Source: Cytobacillus oceanisediminis
GTDB taxonomy: Bacteria; Bacillota; Bacilli; Bacillales; Cytobacillaceae
Direction of reading: 5' to 3'
Length of the DNA: 64,000 bases
Assembly: GCF_003182355.1 (NCBI RefSeq)
Contig: NZ_QGTW01000003.1
Span: 1-64,000, forward strand
A model generated the notes under the pieces. That model worked only from the letters and a program-made list of their open reading frames with translations. It made no database searches and had not been told where the DNA came from. Positions within the stretch are counted from its first letter, which is position 1, and each line of letters opens with the position of its first letter. Below, piece after piece: positions 8,470 through 18,864 of the stretch. The position numbers and the translations under genes were made by a program.

Positions 8470-8729
8470 AATAAATTTTCCTCCTTGTACTAAAGCCTTT
8501 TGAAAAAGACTGTAACTTTTAATTTAATGATGTTCACTACGTTACTAGGCTTTCCAGTTTGTATCTCTTTTTTACATTTCCAAATGTACTAATTTTAAAC
8601 TTTATTTTGTAAGTGAAGTAATTTATTTAGAAGAAATGAAAAATGTTTTATTCCTAAAAAGCAGTTAGATGGGAAGAATCTGTTTAGAGGAATGCATGCA
8701 GACTACAAAGTGGATGAGTAAAATAACGT
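8470..8729 (-). other. Long untranslated region upstream of cshA
   Basis: About 260 nt separate the csp terminator from the cshA start. I see the ribosome site and a possible AAAGCCT/AGGCTTT pairing, but no convincing sigma-A promoter and no open frame. A long leader would fit cold-regulated expression, but this is inference. Confidence 0.4.
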
Positions 8730-8764
8730 AAAAAGGTGATGCATGATTAGACATGCATCACCTC
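8730..8764 (-). terminator. Terminator of cold-shock gene
   Basis: 12-bp stem AGGTGATGCATG/CATGCATCACCT, followed on the minus strand by TTTTACGTTATTTT. Confidence 0.9.
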
Positions 8765-8777
8765 ATTTTAAGCAAGA

Positions 8778-8978
8778 TTATGCTTTTGTTACGTTTGCAG
8801 CTTGAGGTCCACGGTTACCTTCAACGATTTCGAAAGTTACGTCTTGGCCTTCTTCTAAAGTTTTGAAACCTTCAGTTTGGATAGCGGAGAAGTGTACGAA
8901 TACATCTTGACCTTCTGAAGATTCGATGAATCCAAAACCTTTTTCTGCATTAAACCATTTTACTTTACCTGTGTTCAT
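8778..8978 (-). CDS. Cold-shock protein (CspA family)
   Basis: A 66-residue cold-shock protein, [14 protein letters not shown] start, RNP1 KGFGFIES and RNP2 VFVHFSAI. The start is ATG 8978, preceded by AGGAGG at 8 nt; the longer open frame runs into the leader and is not coding. A strong promoter (9145-9173) lies upstream, so the mRNA would carry a ~160-nt leader with a large hairpin, the size seen for cold-regulated csp leaders. An RNA chaperone that prevents structure at low temperature. Confidence 0.96.
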   Translation of the reverse strand: MNTGKVKWFNAEKGFGFIESSEGQDVFVHFSAIQTEGFKTLEEGQDVTFEIVEGNRGPQAANVTKA

Positions 8979-9037
8979 TTGTGTTGCCTCCTGAAAAATT
9001 GTTTTTTCACTATAATGTACCATATAAACTTAAACAT

Positions 9038-9101
9038 AAAAAAGTCGCAGCCGCCAAAAATGAGGATGAACGATCGCCTACATTTCTTTGCAGCTACGAC
9101 T
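9038..9101 (-). promoter_or_regulatory. Terminator-like hairpin in the csp leader (possible attenuator)
   Basis: On the minus strand GTCGTAGCTGC (9100-9090) pairs, with two G-U wobbles, with GCGGCTGCGAC (9054-9044), followed by TTTTTT. The loop is about 35 nt. Because a good promoter lies upstream at 9145-9173, the hairpin falls inside the csp leader rather than only behind folD. It may therefore gate readthrough, and also stop folD transcription. Confidence 0.6.
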
Positions 9102-9144
9102 ACTTATCCAAAAAGTATATAACGAACTTTACAGCGTTAACCTA

Positions 9145-9173
9145 ATAATAAACGACGTATAGTCATAAGTCAA
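9145..9173 (-). promoter_or_regulatory. Sigma-A promoter of csp (8778-8978)
   Basis: Minus strand: -35 TTGACT (9173-9168), 17-nt spacer, -10 TATTAT (9150-9145). It begins 19 bp downstream of the folD stop codon. Confidence 0.75.
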
Positions 9174-9191
9174 TCTTTTTAGCGATCATTT

Positions 9192-10070
9192 TCAAATAGT
9201 GACAAATTGACTATTTGCGTCTTTCTTCATTTTTCTCGCCTTTTCAGCCGCCTGTACTGTATGTTTTAATAGCATGGAAATGGTAACGGGTCCTACTCCG
9301 CCTGGAACTGGAGTTATAGCAAAAGCTTTCTCATGACAGGTCACGTATTCAACGTCGCCTATGTTTCCTTTATTATAGCCAGCATCGAGGATTATGGCTC
9401 CTTCTTTGATCCACTCACCTTTTATAAAGTTAGGTTTGCCGACAGCAGCTACAACGATATCAGCTTGCTGAAGGATTTGCGGCAAGTTTCGGGTGTGGGA
9501 ATGGCAGGTTGTCACGGTAGCGTTTCGATTAAGAAGAAGCGCAGAGACAGGCTTCCCCAGAATCGGGCTTCTGCCTACAACAACTGCATGCAGTCCATCT
9601 GCACCAAGCTTGTAGTAGTCCATAATTTCTAAAATAGCCGCCGGCGTACAGGAAGGGTATTCGCCAAATCCGAAAGCGGTTTGTCCGTATCCCAAACTAG
9701 TAACACCATCAACATCTTTTTCGATGGCAATCGCTTCAAAAGCTTTGCGTTCATCAATATGACCAGGCACTGGATGCTGCAGAAGTATTCCATGTACTGC
9801 CGGATCATCATTTAATTCCGCTATAGTCTTAAGAAGATCATCAGTTGTACTATTCTTGGAAAGATGAATACGCTTGGAAATAATTCCGAGCTTTTTACAG
9901 GCATTACCTTTCATTTTGACATACGTTTCCGATGAAGGGTCATCCCCCACCAGAATGGTTGCCAGGCATGGCTGTACATCGTTCAATTTCAATTCGGCGA
10001 TTTTGCCTTTCAATTGTTCCTTCACATGATTTGCGACAACGATTCCATCAAGTATAAGCTTATTTTCCAT
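9192..10070 (-). CDS. folD: FolD, methylenetetrahydrofolate dehydrogenase/cyclohydrolase
   Basis: A 292-residue bifunctional enzyme interconverting 5,10-methylene-, methenyl- and 10-formyl-THF (NADP-dependent dehydrogenase plus cyclohydrolase). Signatures: YVKMKGNACKKLGI with the catalytic Lys (about 55), GILLQHPVPGHID, PCTPAAIL, and the Rossmann motif VVGRSPILGKPVSALLL. It ends with the family GGVGPVTISMLL. The start is ATG 10070, with GGAGGG 7 nt upstream; the open frame extends further only by reading through the leader. A ZTP riboswitch directly upstream links its expression to purine/one-carbon status. Confidence 0.97.
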   Translation of the reverse strand: MENKLILDGIVVANHVKEQLKGKIAELKLNDVQPCLATILVGDDPSSETYVKMKGNACKKLGIISKRIHLSKNSTTDDLLKTIAELNDDPAVHGILLQHPVPGHIDERKAFEAIAIEKDVDGVTSLGYGQTAFGFGEYPSCTPAAILEIMDYYKLGADGLHAVVVGRSPILGKPVSALLLNRNATVTTCHSHTRNLPQILQQADIVVAAVGKPNFIKGEWIKEGAIILDAGYNKGNIGDVEYVTCHEKAFAITPVPGGVGPVTISMLLKHTVQAAEKARKMKKDANSQFVTI

Positions 10071-10133
10071 GCATATCCCTCCAGATATGGAAAAGCACAT
10101 TAAAAGGCAGACGGGCTTCTCCATTTAATTATG

Positions 10134-10241
10134 AAAAAAGAGACAAGGGAATCCCTTATCTCTGCCCAGACGACCGGCTATACATAGACGCAGCTCCCCA
10201 GCGGTTAATTCCGCATTGTCGTCAGTCACTGCGATTTGGTT
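10134..10241 (-). promoter_or_regulatory. ZTP (pfl) riboswitch with terminator, controlling folD
   Basis: On the minus strand the region contains the pfl/ZTP hallmarks: CAGTGACTGACG, then CCGCTGGGGAGC, then GCCGGTCGTCTGGGCA. It is followed at once by hairpin AGAGATAAGGGA/TCCCTTGTCTCT and TTTTTT (10163-10134). This class senses ZMP/ZTP, which build up when 10-formyl-THF is short; ligand binding disrupts the terminator and turns on folD. Placement before folD is the classical one. Confidence 0.93.
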
Positions 10242-10330
10242 TCTTATTCTAATAATATCATCATACCATAAAAAACATATGTTTCAAGTTTTTTTACCCA
10301 AAACGTTCGTGTTTTATGCAAAAAATGAAT

Positions 10331-10364
10331 AAAAAAGGACAGCAGAAAACATGCTGTCCTTTAT
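10331..10364 (-). terminator. Terminator of an upstream minus-strand transcript
   Basis: Stem AAAGGACAGCA/TGCTGTCCTTT with a 7-nt loop, followed by TTTTTT on the minus strand. No recognised gene ends here; see the transcript candidate upstream. Confidence 0.85.
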
Positions 10365-10760
10365 AATGATATATTTGAGTTATTTAATTATGACCTAAAA
10401 CAATGAAAGCCCTTCCTCTCTTCCATCCTTGCGGCTCCTTGACCGCGCCAGCGGGAATCAGGTATATCGGATTATTATCCGAATCGATGCTCTCTGAGAT
10501 TTCAATTAAATGGTAAGAAACTTACTGAAGTAAAAAACGGAGAAGTGTCTGGTTTATAGAAGATGATTAAGAAGAAATTCGACATAAAGCCGTCCACACA
10601 AATTATTTCTTAATTACAAACACATGCCTACTCTTTCAAAACCTAAAGAGCATTAAACATAACAAAAAGCCGGACTTCCACACAAAATGAAGGAGCATTG
10701 GGCGCCGACATTCAAGTGAATTCACGACTTCAAAATTGTACCTCAAATACTTCAATACCT
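10365..10760 (-). ncRNA. Candidate RNA or gene remnant between a strong promoter and a terminator
   Basis: A near-consensus promoter (10761-10789) and a strong terminator (10331-10364) bracket about 400 nt with no convincing gene. Within it, a minus-strand frame ending at TAA near 10389 reads SYHLIEISESIDSDNN and then PIYLIPAGAVKEPQGWKRGR, like the tail of a protein, with a stop just upstream. The opposite strand also has a short frame ending at a TAG at about 10558. Either a small RNA or a decayed gene fits; I cannot choose. Confidence 0.4.
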
Positions 10761-10789
10761 ATATTACTTCATAAACTTTGTTCTGTCAA
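10761..10789 (-). promoter_or_regulatory. Near-consensus sigma-A promoter without an obvious gene
   Basis: Minus strand: -35 TTGACA (10789-10784), 17-nt spacer, -10 TAATAT (10766-10761). No recognised CDS follows before the terminator at 10331-10364. Confidence 0.75.
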
Positions 10790-10835
10790 GATAAAAAACT
10801 TGTCACTATTTGAATCATGAAAACTGTTATGCCTC

Positions 10836-11348
10836 TTAACTTTCCCCTTTATACTCCGTTACATCAAAGTAATCGGTTGTATCCTTATAGTCGTTATAAT
10901 CAATATCAAGATCATGAAAAAATCGATGGAGCTTAATAAGGGCTTCCTTATCCTTCGAGCCTCCCTGGACCTTTTCTGCCAAATTGCTGATGGTGTTCAA
11001 ATCCTGCTGCAAATCTTCATTTTCGGCTGTCAGGCTCTTTAGCGAGTTTGCAATTAATTCAGCTTGTTTCCGCTGTTTAGACCAACTGACAAAACGATCT
11101 CTGCCCCAGCCAAGGGTTTCATTATAAAATGTATGGTTTGAGGCAATAAAATCCCCCAAATCACTGTACATCAAGTCCTGCTCAGCCATTTCTTCGGTTT
11201 TGGAAACTTTTTGCACCCCCGCTGTATTCTGTTCCTTGTTTAAATAAACTAGAACACTGTAAGCAATGGCGATTGCCATGATCATGCCTATTATGGAAAG
11301 AATTCGGTTTATTTTTTTATTTTTCAGCAAAGTTAAGAAAGCCTCCAT
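10836..11348 (-). CDS. Single-pass membrane protein, unknown
   Basis: A 170-residue protein. A short basic N-terminus is followed by one membrane helix (about 17-37, LSIIGMIMAIAIAYSVLVYL) and a charged extracytoplasmic or cytoplasmic domain, probably helical with coiled-coil tendency (SLTAENEDLQQDLNTISNLA, about 103-122). No family recognised. It resembles small helical membrane proteins with a role in cell envelope or signalling, but no function is assigned. Probably transcribed alone or with the SDR gene upstream. Confidence 0.65.
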   Translation of the reverse strand: MEAFLTLLKNKKINRILSIIGMIMAIAIAYSVLVYLNKEQNTAGVQKVSKTEEMAEQDLMYSDLGDFIASNHTFYNETLGWGRDRFVSWSKQRKQAELIANSLKSLTAENEDLQQDLNTISNLAEKVQGGSKDKEALIKLHRFFHDLDIDYNDYKDTTDYFDVTEYKGES

Positions 11349-11432
11349 TTTCTTTTATTGATTTTTAGTGAAACTCAATGGATTTTCTTTCGTATAGATC
11401 ATTAACAAACCTAAAGGATATTTTTTATTTTC

Positions 11433-12317
11433 TTAGTTTGTTGAATAGAATCCGATTAAGTTATGAAAAGTTTCATGTAAATCGGAAAAGGTAAATCCCA
11501 GGTTTTTCACCCGTTCTGTATTAACGGACCAAGAACCAGGCAGAGCATATGGCGAAGCATTATTTGCTTCTATCTCATCTGTTACTATTGCTTTTTTACC
11601 TGTTATTTCTTCAATTTTACTTAGGAGCTCGCTTAATGAGATATCTCCTTCGCTTCCTGGATTAAAGGCCCCGGTAAGCCCCGTCTCACCAACCCTGTAT
11701 AAAAAATCTGCTGCTTCATCAGATAATATAAAACTATATCTGGCTTCAGGTTCATGAATTCCTATTGGCTGCCCGTTCCTGATTTTTTCAACATGAAACT
11801 TGAGGCGGTTTGTATAATCATCCGTTCCTATTACGATTGGAAATCTTGCTGAAGTTGATTGAAACCCTGGGTAATCAAATAGTACTGCTTCTGCAGCACG
11901 CTTGGCTTCCTGATATCCTTCATACCCTTTATATGCATTTCTTGGTTTATATGTAAAAGAAAATTGTTCCGGCTTAAAATCGTCTTCTTTATGCAATTTC
12001 CCAAAATTGTAGACAGCCATTGAGGATGTAAAGATATAATGTGCCACCTTTCCATCTAAAGCCTCTGCAGTGGCCTTCACTTCCTGCGGGGAGAAACATG
12101 ATTGATCATATACAACATCCCATTTCCTCCCCGAAAAAGCATCAAGCTGTGATTTCATATTTTCCCTGTCTATAATTAAACGCTTCACTTTGTCACCGAA
12201 TGGATCTTTTGTAAGTCCTCGGGTAGCTATTGTAACCTTTTTCCCTTCTGTAAGCAGCTTTTCAACAAGCCTTTTCCCAAAAAATTGTGTGCCGCCCAAA
12301 ACTAGAATGTCATTCAT
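11433..12317 (-). CDS. Extended SDR NAD-dependent epimerase/dehydratase
   Basis: A 294-residue extended SDR. The N-terminal nucleotide-binding motif is GGTQFFGKRL (about 8-17). The active site shows Ser in FTSSMAVY and the Tyr/Lys pair in YQEAK (about 155-159). NAD-dependent epimerase/dehydratases of this sort act on nucleotide sugars or related substrates. Similar stand-alone Bacillus proteins are annotated only generically, so the substrate is unknown. It starts at ATG with GGAGAG just upstream and is co-oriented with the next gene (nucleoside hydrolase). Confidence 0.88.
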   Translation of the reverse strand: MNDILVLGGTQFFGKRLVEKLLTEGKKVTIATRGLTKDPFGDKVKRLIIDRENMKSQLDAFSGRKWDVVYDQSCFSPQEVKATAEALDGKVAHYIFTSSMAVYNFGKLHKEDDFKPEQFSFTYKPRNAYKGYEGYQEAKRAAEAVLFDYPGFQSTSARFPIVIGTDDYTNRLKFHVEKIRNGQPIGIHEPEARYSFILSDEAADFLYRVGETGLTGAFNPGSEGDISLSELLSKIEEITGKKAIVTDEIEANNASPYALPGSWSVNTERVKNLGFTFSDLHETFHNLIGFYSTN

Positions 12318-12387
12318 TATGAGCTCTCCTTAACTGCAAATGTTTTCCTACTATTTCTATGCTTGGGGGCTAATTCCCTTCAAAAGA

Positions 12388-12418
12388 ATAAAAAAGCCCT
12401 TAAGATGGTTAAAGGCTT
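12388..12418 (-). terminator. Terminator of nucleoside hydrolase gene
   Basis: Minus strand AAAAGCCTTTAA/TTAAGGGCTTTT followed by TTTATT. It overlaps the last codons of the hydrolase gene. Confidence 0.75.
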
Positions 12419-13377
12419 TTGTTGTTCGTATTGGTTTGGGAAAGAAACACCTCCATAAAATCAATCACAAATCTTTCCACGTCCAGTTCAATCGCAATGT
12501 TATCAAGTGTTTCAGGCGGTTCCTCCTCAGGTTTTGGCCTAAAGTCTGCTATGCTTTTTCCTTTGGCTCTTCCAAAAAGCTCAACTGTTACCCTTCTCGG
12601 GATATACTTAACCATATCTGGATTCGTTAGCACACTTAACACCAGAACATCATGCAGCGGTGCACCTTCTATTCCTGGAACAAGTTTTTTATATGCTTCA
12701 TAGTAATAATCATAGGCCGGCTTTATTAAATCTTTAAAGGGTGATTGGGTATTATTGGCCACAAAATTGATGGTTTCGGGACGAATAATGGCTTTATTCG
12801 TCACGTTTAATGGAAAAAGATTTATGTTTTTTGCCTTTTCCAAAACTGAATTTGCAGCAATTGGATCTGCATAAAAATTTGCCTCTGCCTCAGCTGTGAC
12901 ATTTCCGGGTACAAGAAATGCACCGCCCATTAAATAAAGGGCATTTACGTTCTTATAGGCATCCTTTCCGTAAAGTATCAGCGGCAAGGCCAGATCCGTT
13001 TGTCTTCCTAATCCTACAATTACGAGATTATTTTTATAATCATTTACTATCTGTATAACTTTATTGATATCATATACTTCCAAGCCCACAAAATCCTCTG
13101 GCGGCTGTATAGGACCAAGCCCTTCCTCCCCATGTATTTCGGGATAGAAAACAGCTGTCTCCCCTGACAGTGGCCCACTGGCCCCTGCGATAACAGGGAT
13201 GTCTTCCCTGCCGGCAAGCTTGAGTAAATAGGCAGTATTATTGATTGATTGCTCTTTCGTGATGTTTCCGTATGCACTAACTACGCCAACAACATTTATA
13301 TCCGGATGCTGCAAGGCATACATTAGCGCAAGTGAATCATCGACTCCCGAGTCAACAAACATCAGAACATTATACAT
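12409..13377 (-). CDS. Inosine-uridine preferring nucleoside hydrolase
   Basis: A 322-residue nucleoside hydrolase (IUNH fold). The N-terminal calcium site is VDSGVDDSLALMYAL (family form DTDPGIDDA, here VDSGVDD). Other conserved segments are VVGVVSAYGN, VIAGAS, and YLMGGAFLVPGNVTAEAEANF. It cleaves N-glycosidic bonds of nucleosides for purine/pyrimidine salvage. The start is ATG 13377 with GGAGGTGG directly upstream; the longer frame into the leader is not used. The replacement of the usual Pro in DxDPGxDD by Ser-Gly is worth noting but the key Asp residues are kept. Confidence 0.9.
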   Translation of the reverse strand: MYNVLMFVDSGVDDSLALMYALQHPDINVVGVVSAYGNITKEQSINNTAYLLKLAGREDIPVIAGASGPLSGETAVFYPEIHGEEGLGPIQPPEDFVGLEVYDINKVIQIVNDYKNNLVIVGLGRQTDLALPLILYGKDAYKNVNALYLMGGAFLVPGNVTAEAEANFYADPIAANSVLEKAKNINLFPLNVTNKAIIRPETINFVANNTQSPFKDLIKPAYDYYYEAYKKLVPGIEGAPLHDVLVLSVLTNPDMVKYIPRRVTVELFGRAKGKSIADFRPKPEEEPPETLDNIAIELDVERFVIDFMEVFLSQTNTNNKSL

Positions 13378-13464
13378 AGGCCACCTCCATAACTTATCTA
13401 GTCTATCGTATGCCGCAGAAATGTACATTTTGTTAAAGAATATTGTGTTTCACTTTAAAGAAAA

Positions 13465-13634
13465 GGCTATGTTAAAGCTTATTGCTGATTATGGCACCCT
13501 GTTGATTGGAGTAGAAGGAACGAGACTCCAGCAGGAAGAGCGTGTCAAAGGGAGCCTCCATGCGCCGGGGAGCGTCGGACCGCCCGCGGTTCTGAGCCCA
13601 GGAGCTGAAATCAACAGGGACGTTTAACAGAGCC
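13465..13634 (-). mobile_element. MITE-like element, copy 1 (170 bp)
   Basis: It starts GGCTATGTTAAAG and ends TTTAACAGAGCC, an inverted-repeat pair. It is flanked by perfect 8-bp direct repeats AAAGAAAA (13457-13464 and 13635-13642), so it inserted by transposition. It has no transposase and is inverted relative to most other copies. It sits between the nucleoside hydrolase and the glpD terminator. Confidence 0.85.
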
Positions 13635-13637
13635 AAA

Positions 13638-13668
13638 GAAAAAACTCCCCAAAAGGAGAGTTTTAGTT
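13638..13668 (-). terminator. glpD terminator
   Basis: Minus strand AAAACTCTCC/GGGGAGTTTT with TTTTCTTT following. It overlaps the glpD stop codon. Confidence 0.88.
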
Positions 13669-15327
13669 TTGATCTGCCGGAATGGCAGCAGATCTGATTT
13701 CCTGGTTTAGCTGGTGTTCAAAATTCTTTTTTTCGGATAACTTCCATTTAAAGGCATCAGCCATATAATCTATAACTTGGTCTTGATAAGTCCTTACAGT
13801 TTCGATGTCAAAGAGAAGAGCACCTGTTCTGCGGTTAAAGAAATCGATTGGCGTTGCTGCCATTTCATGATCAATCGCATATTTCAGCTTTGCCCATAAT
13901 ACAGTTGGAAGGCCAAATTTCTTTGCTTCGCTTCCTTTTTCCTTAATTATATTAAATATGATAGGTACATTTGAACCGTACATACGAACAAGGAGAGAAG
14001 ATTCTTCGTTTGTTAACCCTATAGCTGTCCCTTTATCTGTCTGGAAATTAATAAATTCTTTAAATTTAACTGATCCCCCGACATCCCCCCCGGAAATAGG
14101 CAGATTCTTCGTGACACTGCTGCTGTATGTTTGATTTAATTCCTGTTTGAATTTGTCCGCGAGCAGATCGACAACGGTCTCGGCCATTTTACGATATCCC
14201 GTCAGCTTGCCGCCTGCGATTGTAAGCAACCCTGATTCTGATTCCCAGATTTCATCCTTGCGGGATATTTCAGAAGGGTCTTTCCCCTCTTCCCATATAA
14301 GCGGACGAACACCAGCCCAGCTGGATTCAATATCATCTTCTGTAACCTTTACAGAAGGGAACATAAAATTGATTGCTTTTATGATGTATGTTCTGTCACT
14401 GGTTGTCATTTTCGGGTTAACCGGGTCTGAATCATAAAACGTATCCGTTGTACCCACATAGGTTTTTCCATCTCTTGGTATAGCAAAAAACATCCTTTTA
14501 TCAGGTGTGTCAAAATATACTGCCTGTTTCAAAGGGAATTTCGCCTGGTCTATTACAAGATGAACTCCTTTAGTCAGACGCAATGTTTTTCCGCTTTTGG
14601 AACCATCTTTCTCACGGATGGAGTCAACCCAGGGACCAGCAGCATTGACGGTTTTTTTTGCTTTTATTTCATGCTGTTTGCCTGTAAGCTGATCTGCAGC
14701 TGAAACACCGCATACTTTACCCTCTTCGTCATATAAAAGCTTATCGACTTTCAAATAGTTAACAGGCAAGGCGCCTTTTTCAGCAGCAGCTTTCATTACT
14801 TCAATCGTTAATCGCGCATCATCTGTCCGGTATTCCACATAATACCCGCCGCCCTTTAATCCGGCTTTTTTAACAAGCGGCTCTTTGGCCAGAGTTTCAT
14901 GAACAGATAGCATGCTTCTGCGTTCAGACTTTTTAACGCCTGCCAAAAAGTCGTAAACCCTTAAGCCGATTGAGGTGCTGAATTTGCCGAAAGTACCGCC
15001 CTTTTGAATTGGAAGAAGCATCCATTCAGGCGTGGTGACATGCGGTCCGTTTTCATAAACGATTGCACGCTCTTTACCGACTTCCGCAACGATTTTTACT
15101 TCAAATTGTTTTAAATATCTTAAACCGCCATGAACAAGTTTGGTGGAGCGGCTGGAGGTTCCTGCCGCAAAATCCTGCATTTCCACAAGCGCTGTCTTCA
15201 TTCCCCGCGATGCCGCATCAAGAGCAATACCTGCTCCTGTAATGCCGCCCCCGATAACCAGCACATCGAATTTTTCGGAAGTCAGTTTATTTATCATGTT
15301 ATTTCGATTTAAATTTGAAAATGCCAT
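13663..15327 (-). CDS. glpD: GlpD, aerobic glycerol-3-phosphate dehydrogenase
   Basis: A 554-residue FAD-dependent, peripheral membrane enzyme oxidising sn-glycerol-3-phosphate to dihydroxyacetone phosphate and passing electrons to menaquinone. The FAD-binding motif is [18 protein letters not shown] (about 23-40), followed by [17 protein letters not shown]. Later motifs include [10 protein letters not shown] and VGTTDTFYD, and [10 protein letters not shown] near the substrate site. Start ATG 15327 has AAGGAGGAG upstream. Its mRNA leader holds a GlpP-type terminator (15392-15465), as in B. subtilis, so expression needs glycerol-3-phosphate. Confidence 0.97.
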   Translation of the reverse strand: MAFSNLNRNNMINKLTSEKFDVLVIGGGITGAGIALDAASRGMKTALVEMQDFAAGTSSRSTKLVHGGLRYLKQFEVKIVAEVGKERAIVYENGPHVTTPEWMLLPIQKGGTFGKFSTSIGLRVYDFLAGVKKSERRSMLSVHETLAKEPLVKKAGLKGGGYYVEYRTDDARLTIEVMKAAAEKGALPVNYLKVDKLLYDEEGKVCGVSAADQLTGKQHEIKAKKTVNAAGPWVDSIREKDGSKSGKTLRLTKGVHLVIDQAKFPLKQAVYFDTPDKRMFFAIPRDGKTYVGTTDTFYDSDPVNPKMTTSDRTYIIKAINFMFPSVKVTEDDIESSWAGVRPLIWEEGKDPSEISRKDEIWESESGLLTIAGGKLTGYRKMAETVVDLLADKFKQELNQTYSSSVTKNLPISGGDVGGSVKFKEFINFQTDKGTAIGLTNEESSLLVRMYGSNVPIIFNIIKEKGSEAKKFGLPTVLWAKLKYAIDHEMAATPIDFFNRRTGALLFDIETVRTYQDQVIDYMADAFKWKLSEKKNFEHQLNQEIRSAAIPADQN

Positions 15328-15391
15328 TGCTGTCTCCTCCTTAAATGAAAAGGCTAGCTAATTGTCTTACTACCCTTTATTTGTAGGGAAT

Positions 15392-15465
15392 AAAAAAGAG
15401 ACCACAAAATACATTATCGATTAGCCGATAATGATTTTGTGGTCTCTCCGCATCTCCTGCCGAAC
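15392..15465 (-). promoter_or_regulatory. glpD leader terminator, GlpP antitermination target
   Basis: On the minus strand GGAGATGCGGAGA leads into a long stem AGAGACCACAAAAT/ATTTTGTGGTCTCT (15446-15397) and TTTTTT. The segment GGAGATxxGGAGA is shared with the glpF leader, as expected for a common GlpP RNA target. In B. subtilis GlpP bound to glycerol-3-phosphate prevents termination here. A TATAAT -10 (15486-15481, minus) lies upstream with a poor -35. Confidence 0.85.
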
Positions 15466-15519
15466 TATTAACTTGATTTCATTATAACATAAATTGTTCT
15501 ATTTGGGTACTTTTATTTA

Positions 15520-15711
15520 GAGTCTGTTAAACTGCCCTCGGCGCATAACGCGCCTATGGAGGGCTCCATTTGACTCACTCTTCGCGCAGGACATTGAATA
15601 AGCATCCTGAATAGGCACCGCACGAAGAAAATGCGAATGCATTTTCGAAAATCTCTCGCCTTCAGTTCCAATCAGCAGGTACCAAAATCAGCAATCCGCA
15701 TTAACATATCC
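15520..15711 (+). mobile_element. MITE-like element, copy 2 (192 bp), at the glpK-glpD junction
   Basis: Ends GAGTCTGTTAAACT and TTAACATATCC are diverged versions of the family termini. Perfect 8-bp direct repeats TTTATTTA flank it (15512-15519 and 15712-15719). The right duplication contains the glpK stop codon, and the left end lies about 10 bp upstream of the glpD -35 region, so the element was inserted exactly between the two genes. Confidence 0.85.
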
Positions 15712-15712
15712 T

Positions 15713-18062
<2,350 letters not shown>

Positions 18063-18101
18063 CTTAAAATCCCCTTTCCATTATTGAGTGTATCGGAAAA
18101 T

Positions 18102-18172
18102 AAAAAAGGAGATCCACGACAGAATAAACCCTGAAAGGTTAAACTGTGTGAATCTCCTAATCTCCGACACGT
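18102..18172 (-). promoter_or_regulatory. glpFK leader terminator, GlpP antitermination target
   Basis: Minus strand: GTCGGAGATTAGGAGATTCAC, then an imperfect stem GGAGATTCACACAG/CTGTCGTGGATCTCC and TTTTTT (18107-18102). It shares the GGAGAT-GGAGA core with the glpD leader. Architecture matches GlpP-dependent antitermination. Confidence 0.85.
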
Positions 18173-18191
18173 GAATTAACTTGTTAAATAG

Positions 18192-18220
18192 AGTATACAA
18201 GCCAATGAAAACGTTGTCAA
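18192..18220 (-). promoter_or_regulatory. glpFK promoter overlapped by a cre (CcpA) site
   Basis: Minus strand: -35 TTGACA (18220-18215), 17-nt spacer, -10 TATACT (18197-18192). TGAAAACGTTGTCA at 18206-18219 matches the cre consensus at 13 of 14 positions and covers the -35. CcpA binding would block initiation when glucose is present. Confidence 0.85.
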
Positions 18221-18252
18221 TCTTTTTTCTTGAATATAATTTCAGGTTGTAT

Positions 18253-18798
18253 TTATGAGAAGATTTCCCATAAATCCATCTTGGATGTGGTAATTGCTGC
18301 AGCTCCGGCATCAAGAGCGTTCACTACTTCTTCCCTTGAACGGATTAGACCGCCGGCAAAAATTGGGGTATTCAAGCGTTCATTCACTTCTTTTATCATC
18401 CAAGGCATAGCACCCGGCAAAACTTCAATATAATCCGGTTTTGTTTTTTCTATCAGTTTATAGCTCTTCTCTAAAGCATGCGAATCAATCAGGAAAATTC
18501 TCTGGACCGCGATAACCCCTTTTTGCTTTGCTTTAAGGATTACGCTGGACTTGGTGGAGATTAATCCGTATGGCTTAAATTCCTGGCATATGTATTCAGT
18601 TGCATAATCATCGCTCTTAATTCCGTGAATCAGATCCACATGATAGATCATTTTTTTTTGATGTTCTTTTGCCATCTGTGAAACATTCTTCAGCTGAGAG
18701 ATATGCATGTCGAGAAAAACCCCTATTTCATAAGGGCATTTCAGGAACTTTTCAAACTCTTTCATGTTTGAAGAAGCAGGCAAAATCTTTTGATTCAT
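18253..18798 (-). CDS. glpP: GlpP, glycerol operon antiterminator
   Basis: A 181-residue protein of the GlpP family, a TIM-barrel-like RNA-binding regulator. Recognised by PASSNMKEFEKFL, YHVDLIHGIKSDDYATEYI, GLISTKSSVILKAKQ and the C-terminal VLPGAMPWMIKEV plus PIFAGGLIRSREEV. With glycerol-3-phosphate it stops termination in the glpF and glpD leaders; both targets are present downstream. The start is ATG 18798 with GGGAG upstream; the 20 codons before it are not family-like. It lies 66 bp after the PAP2 gene, same strand. Confidence 0.95.
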   Translation of the reverse strand: MNQKILPASSNMKEFEKFLKCPYEIGVFLDMHISQLKNVSQMAKEHQKKMIYHVDLIHGIKSDDYATEYICQEFKPYGLISTKSSVILKAKQKGVIAVQRIFLIDSHALEKSYKLIEKTKPDYIEVLPGAMPWMIKEVNERLNTPIFAGGLIRSREEVVNALDAGAAAITTSKMDLWEIFS

Positions 18799-18864
18799 TT
18801 TTTCCACTCCCGTTTCCGTTATTCTCCCTATGTTATAAGGAAAGTGGACAATTCTCAATACTTA

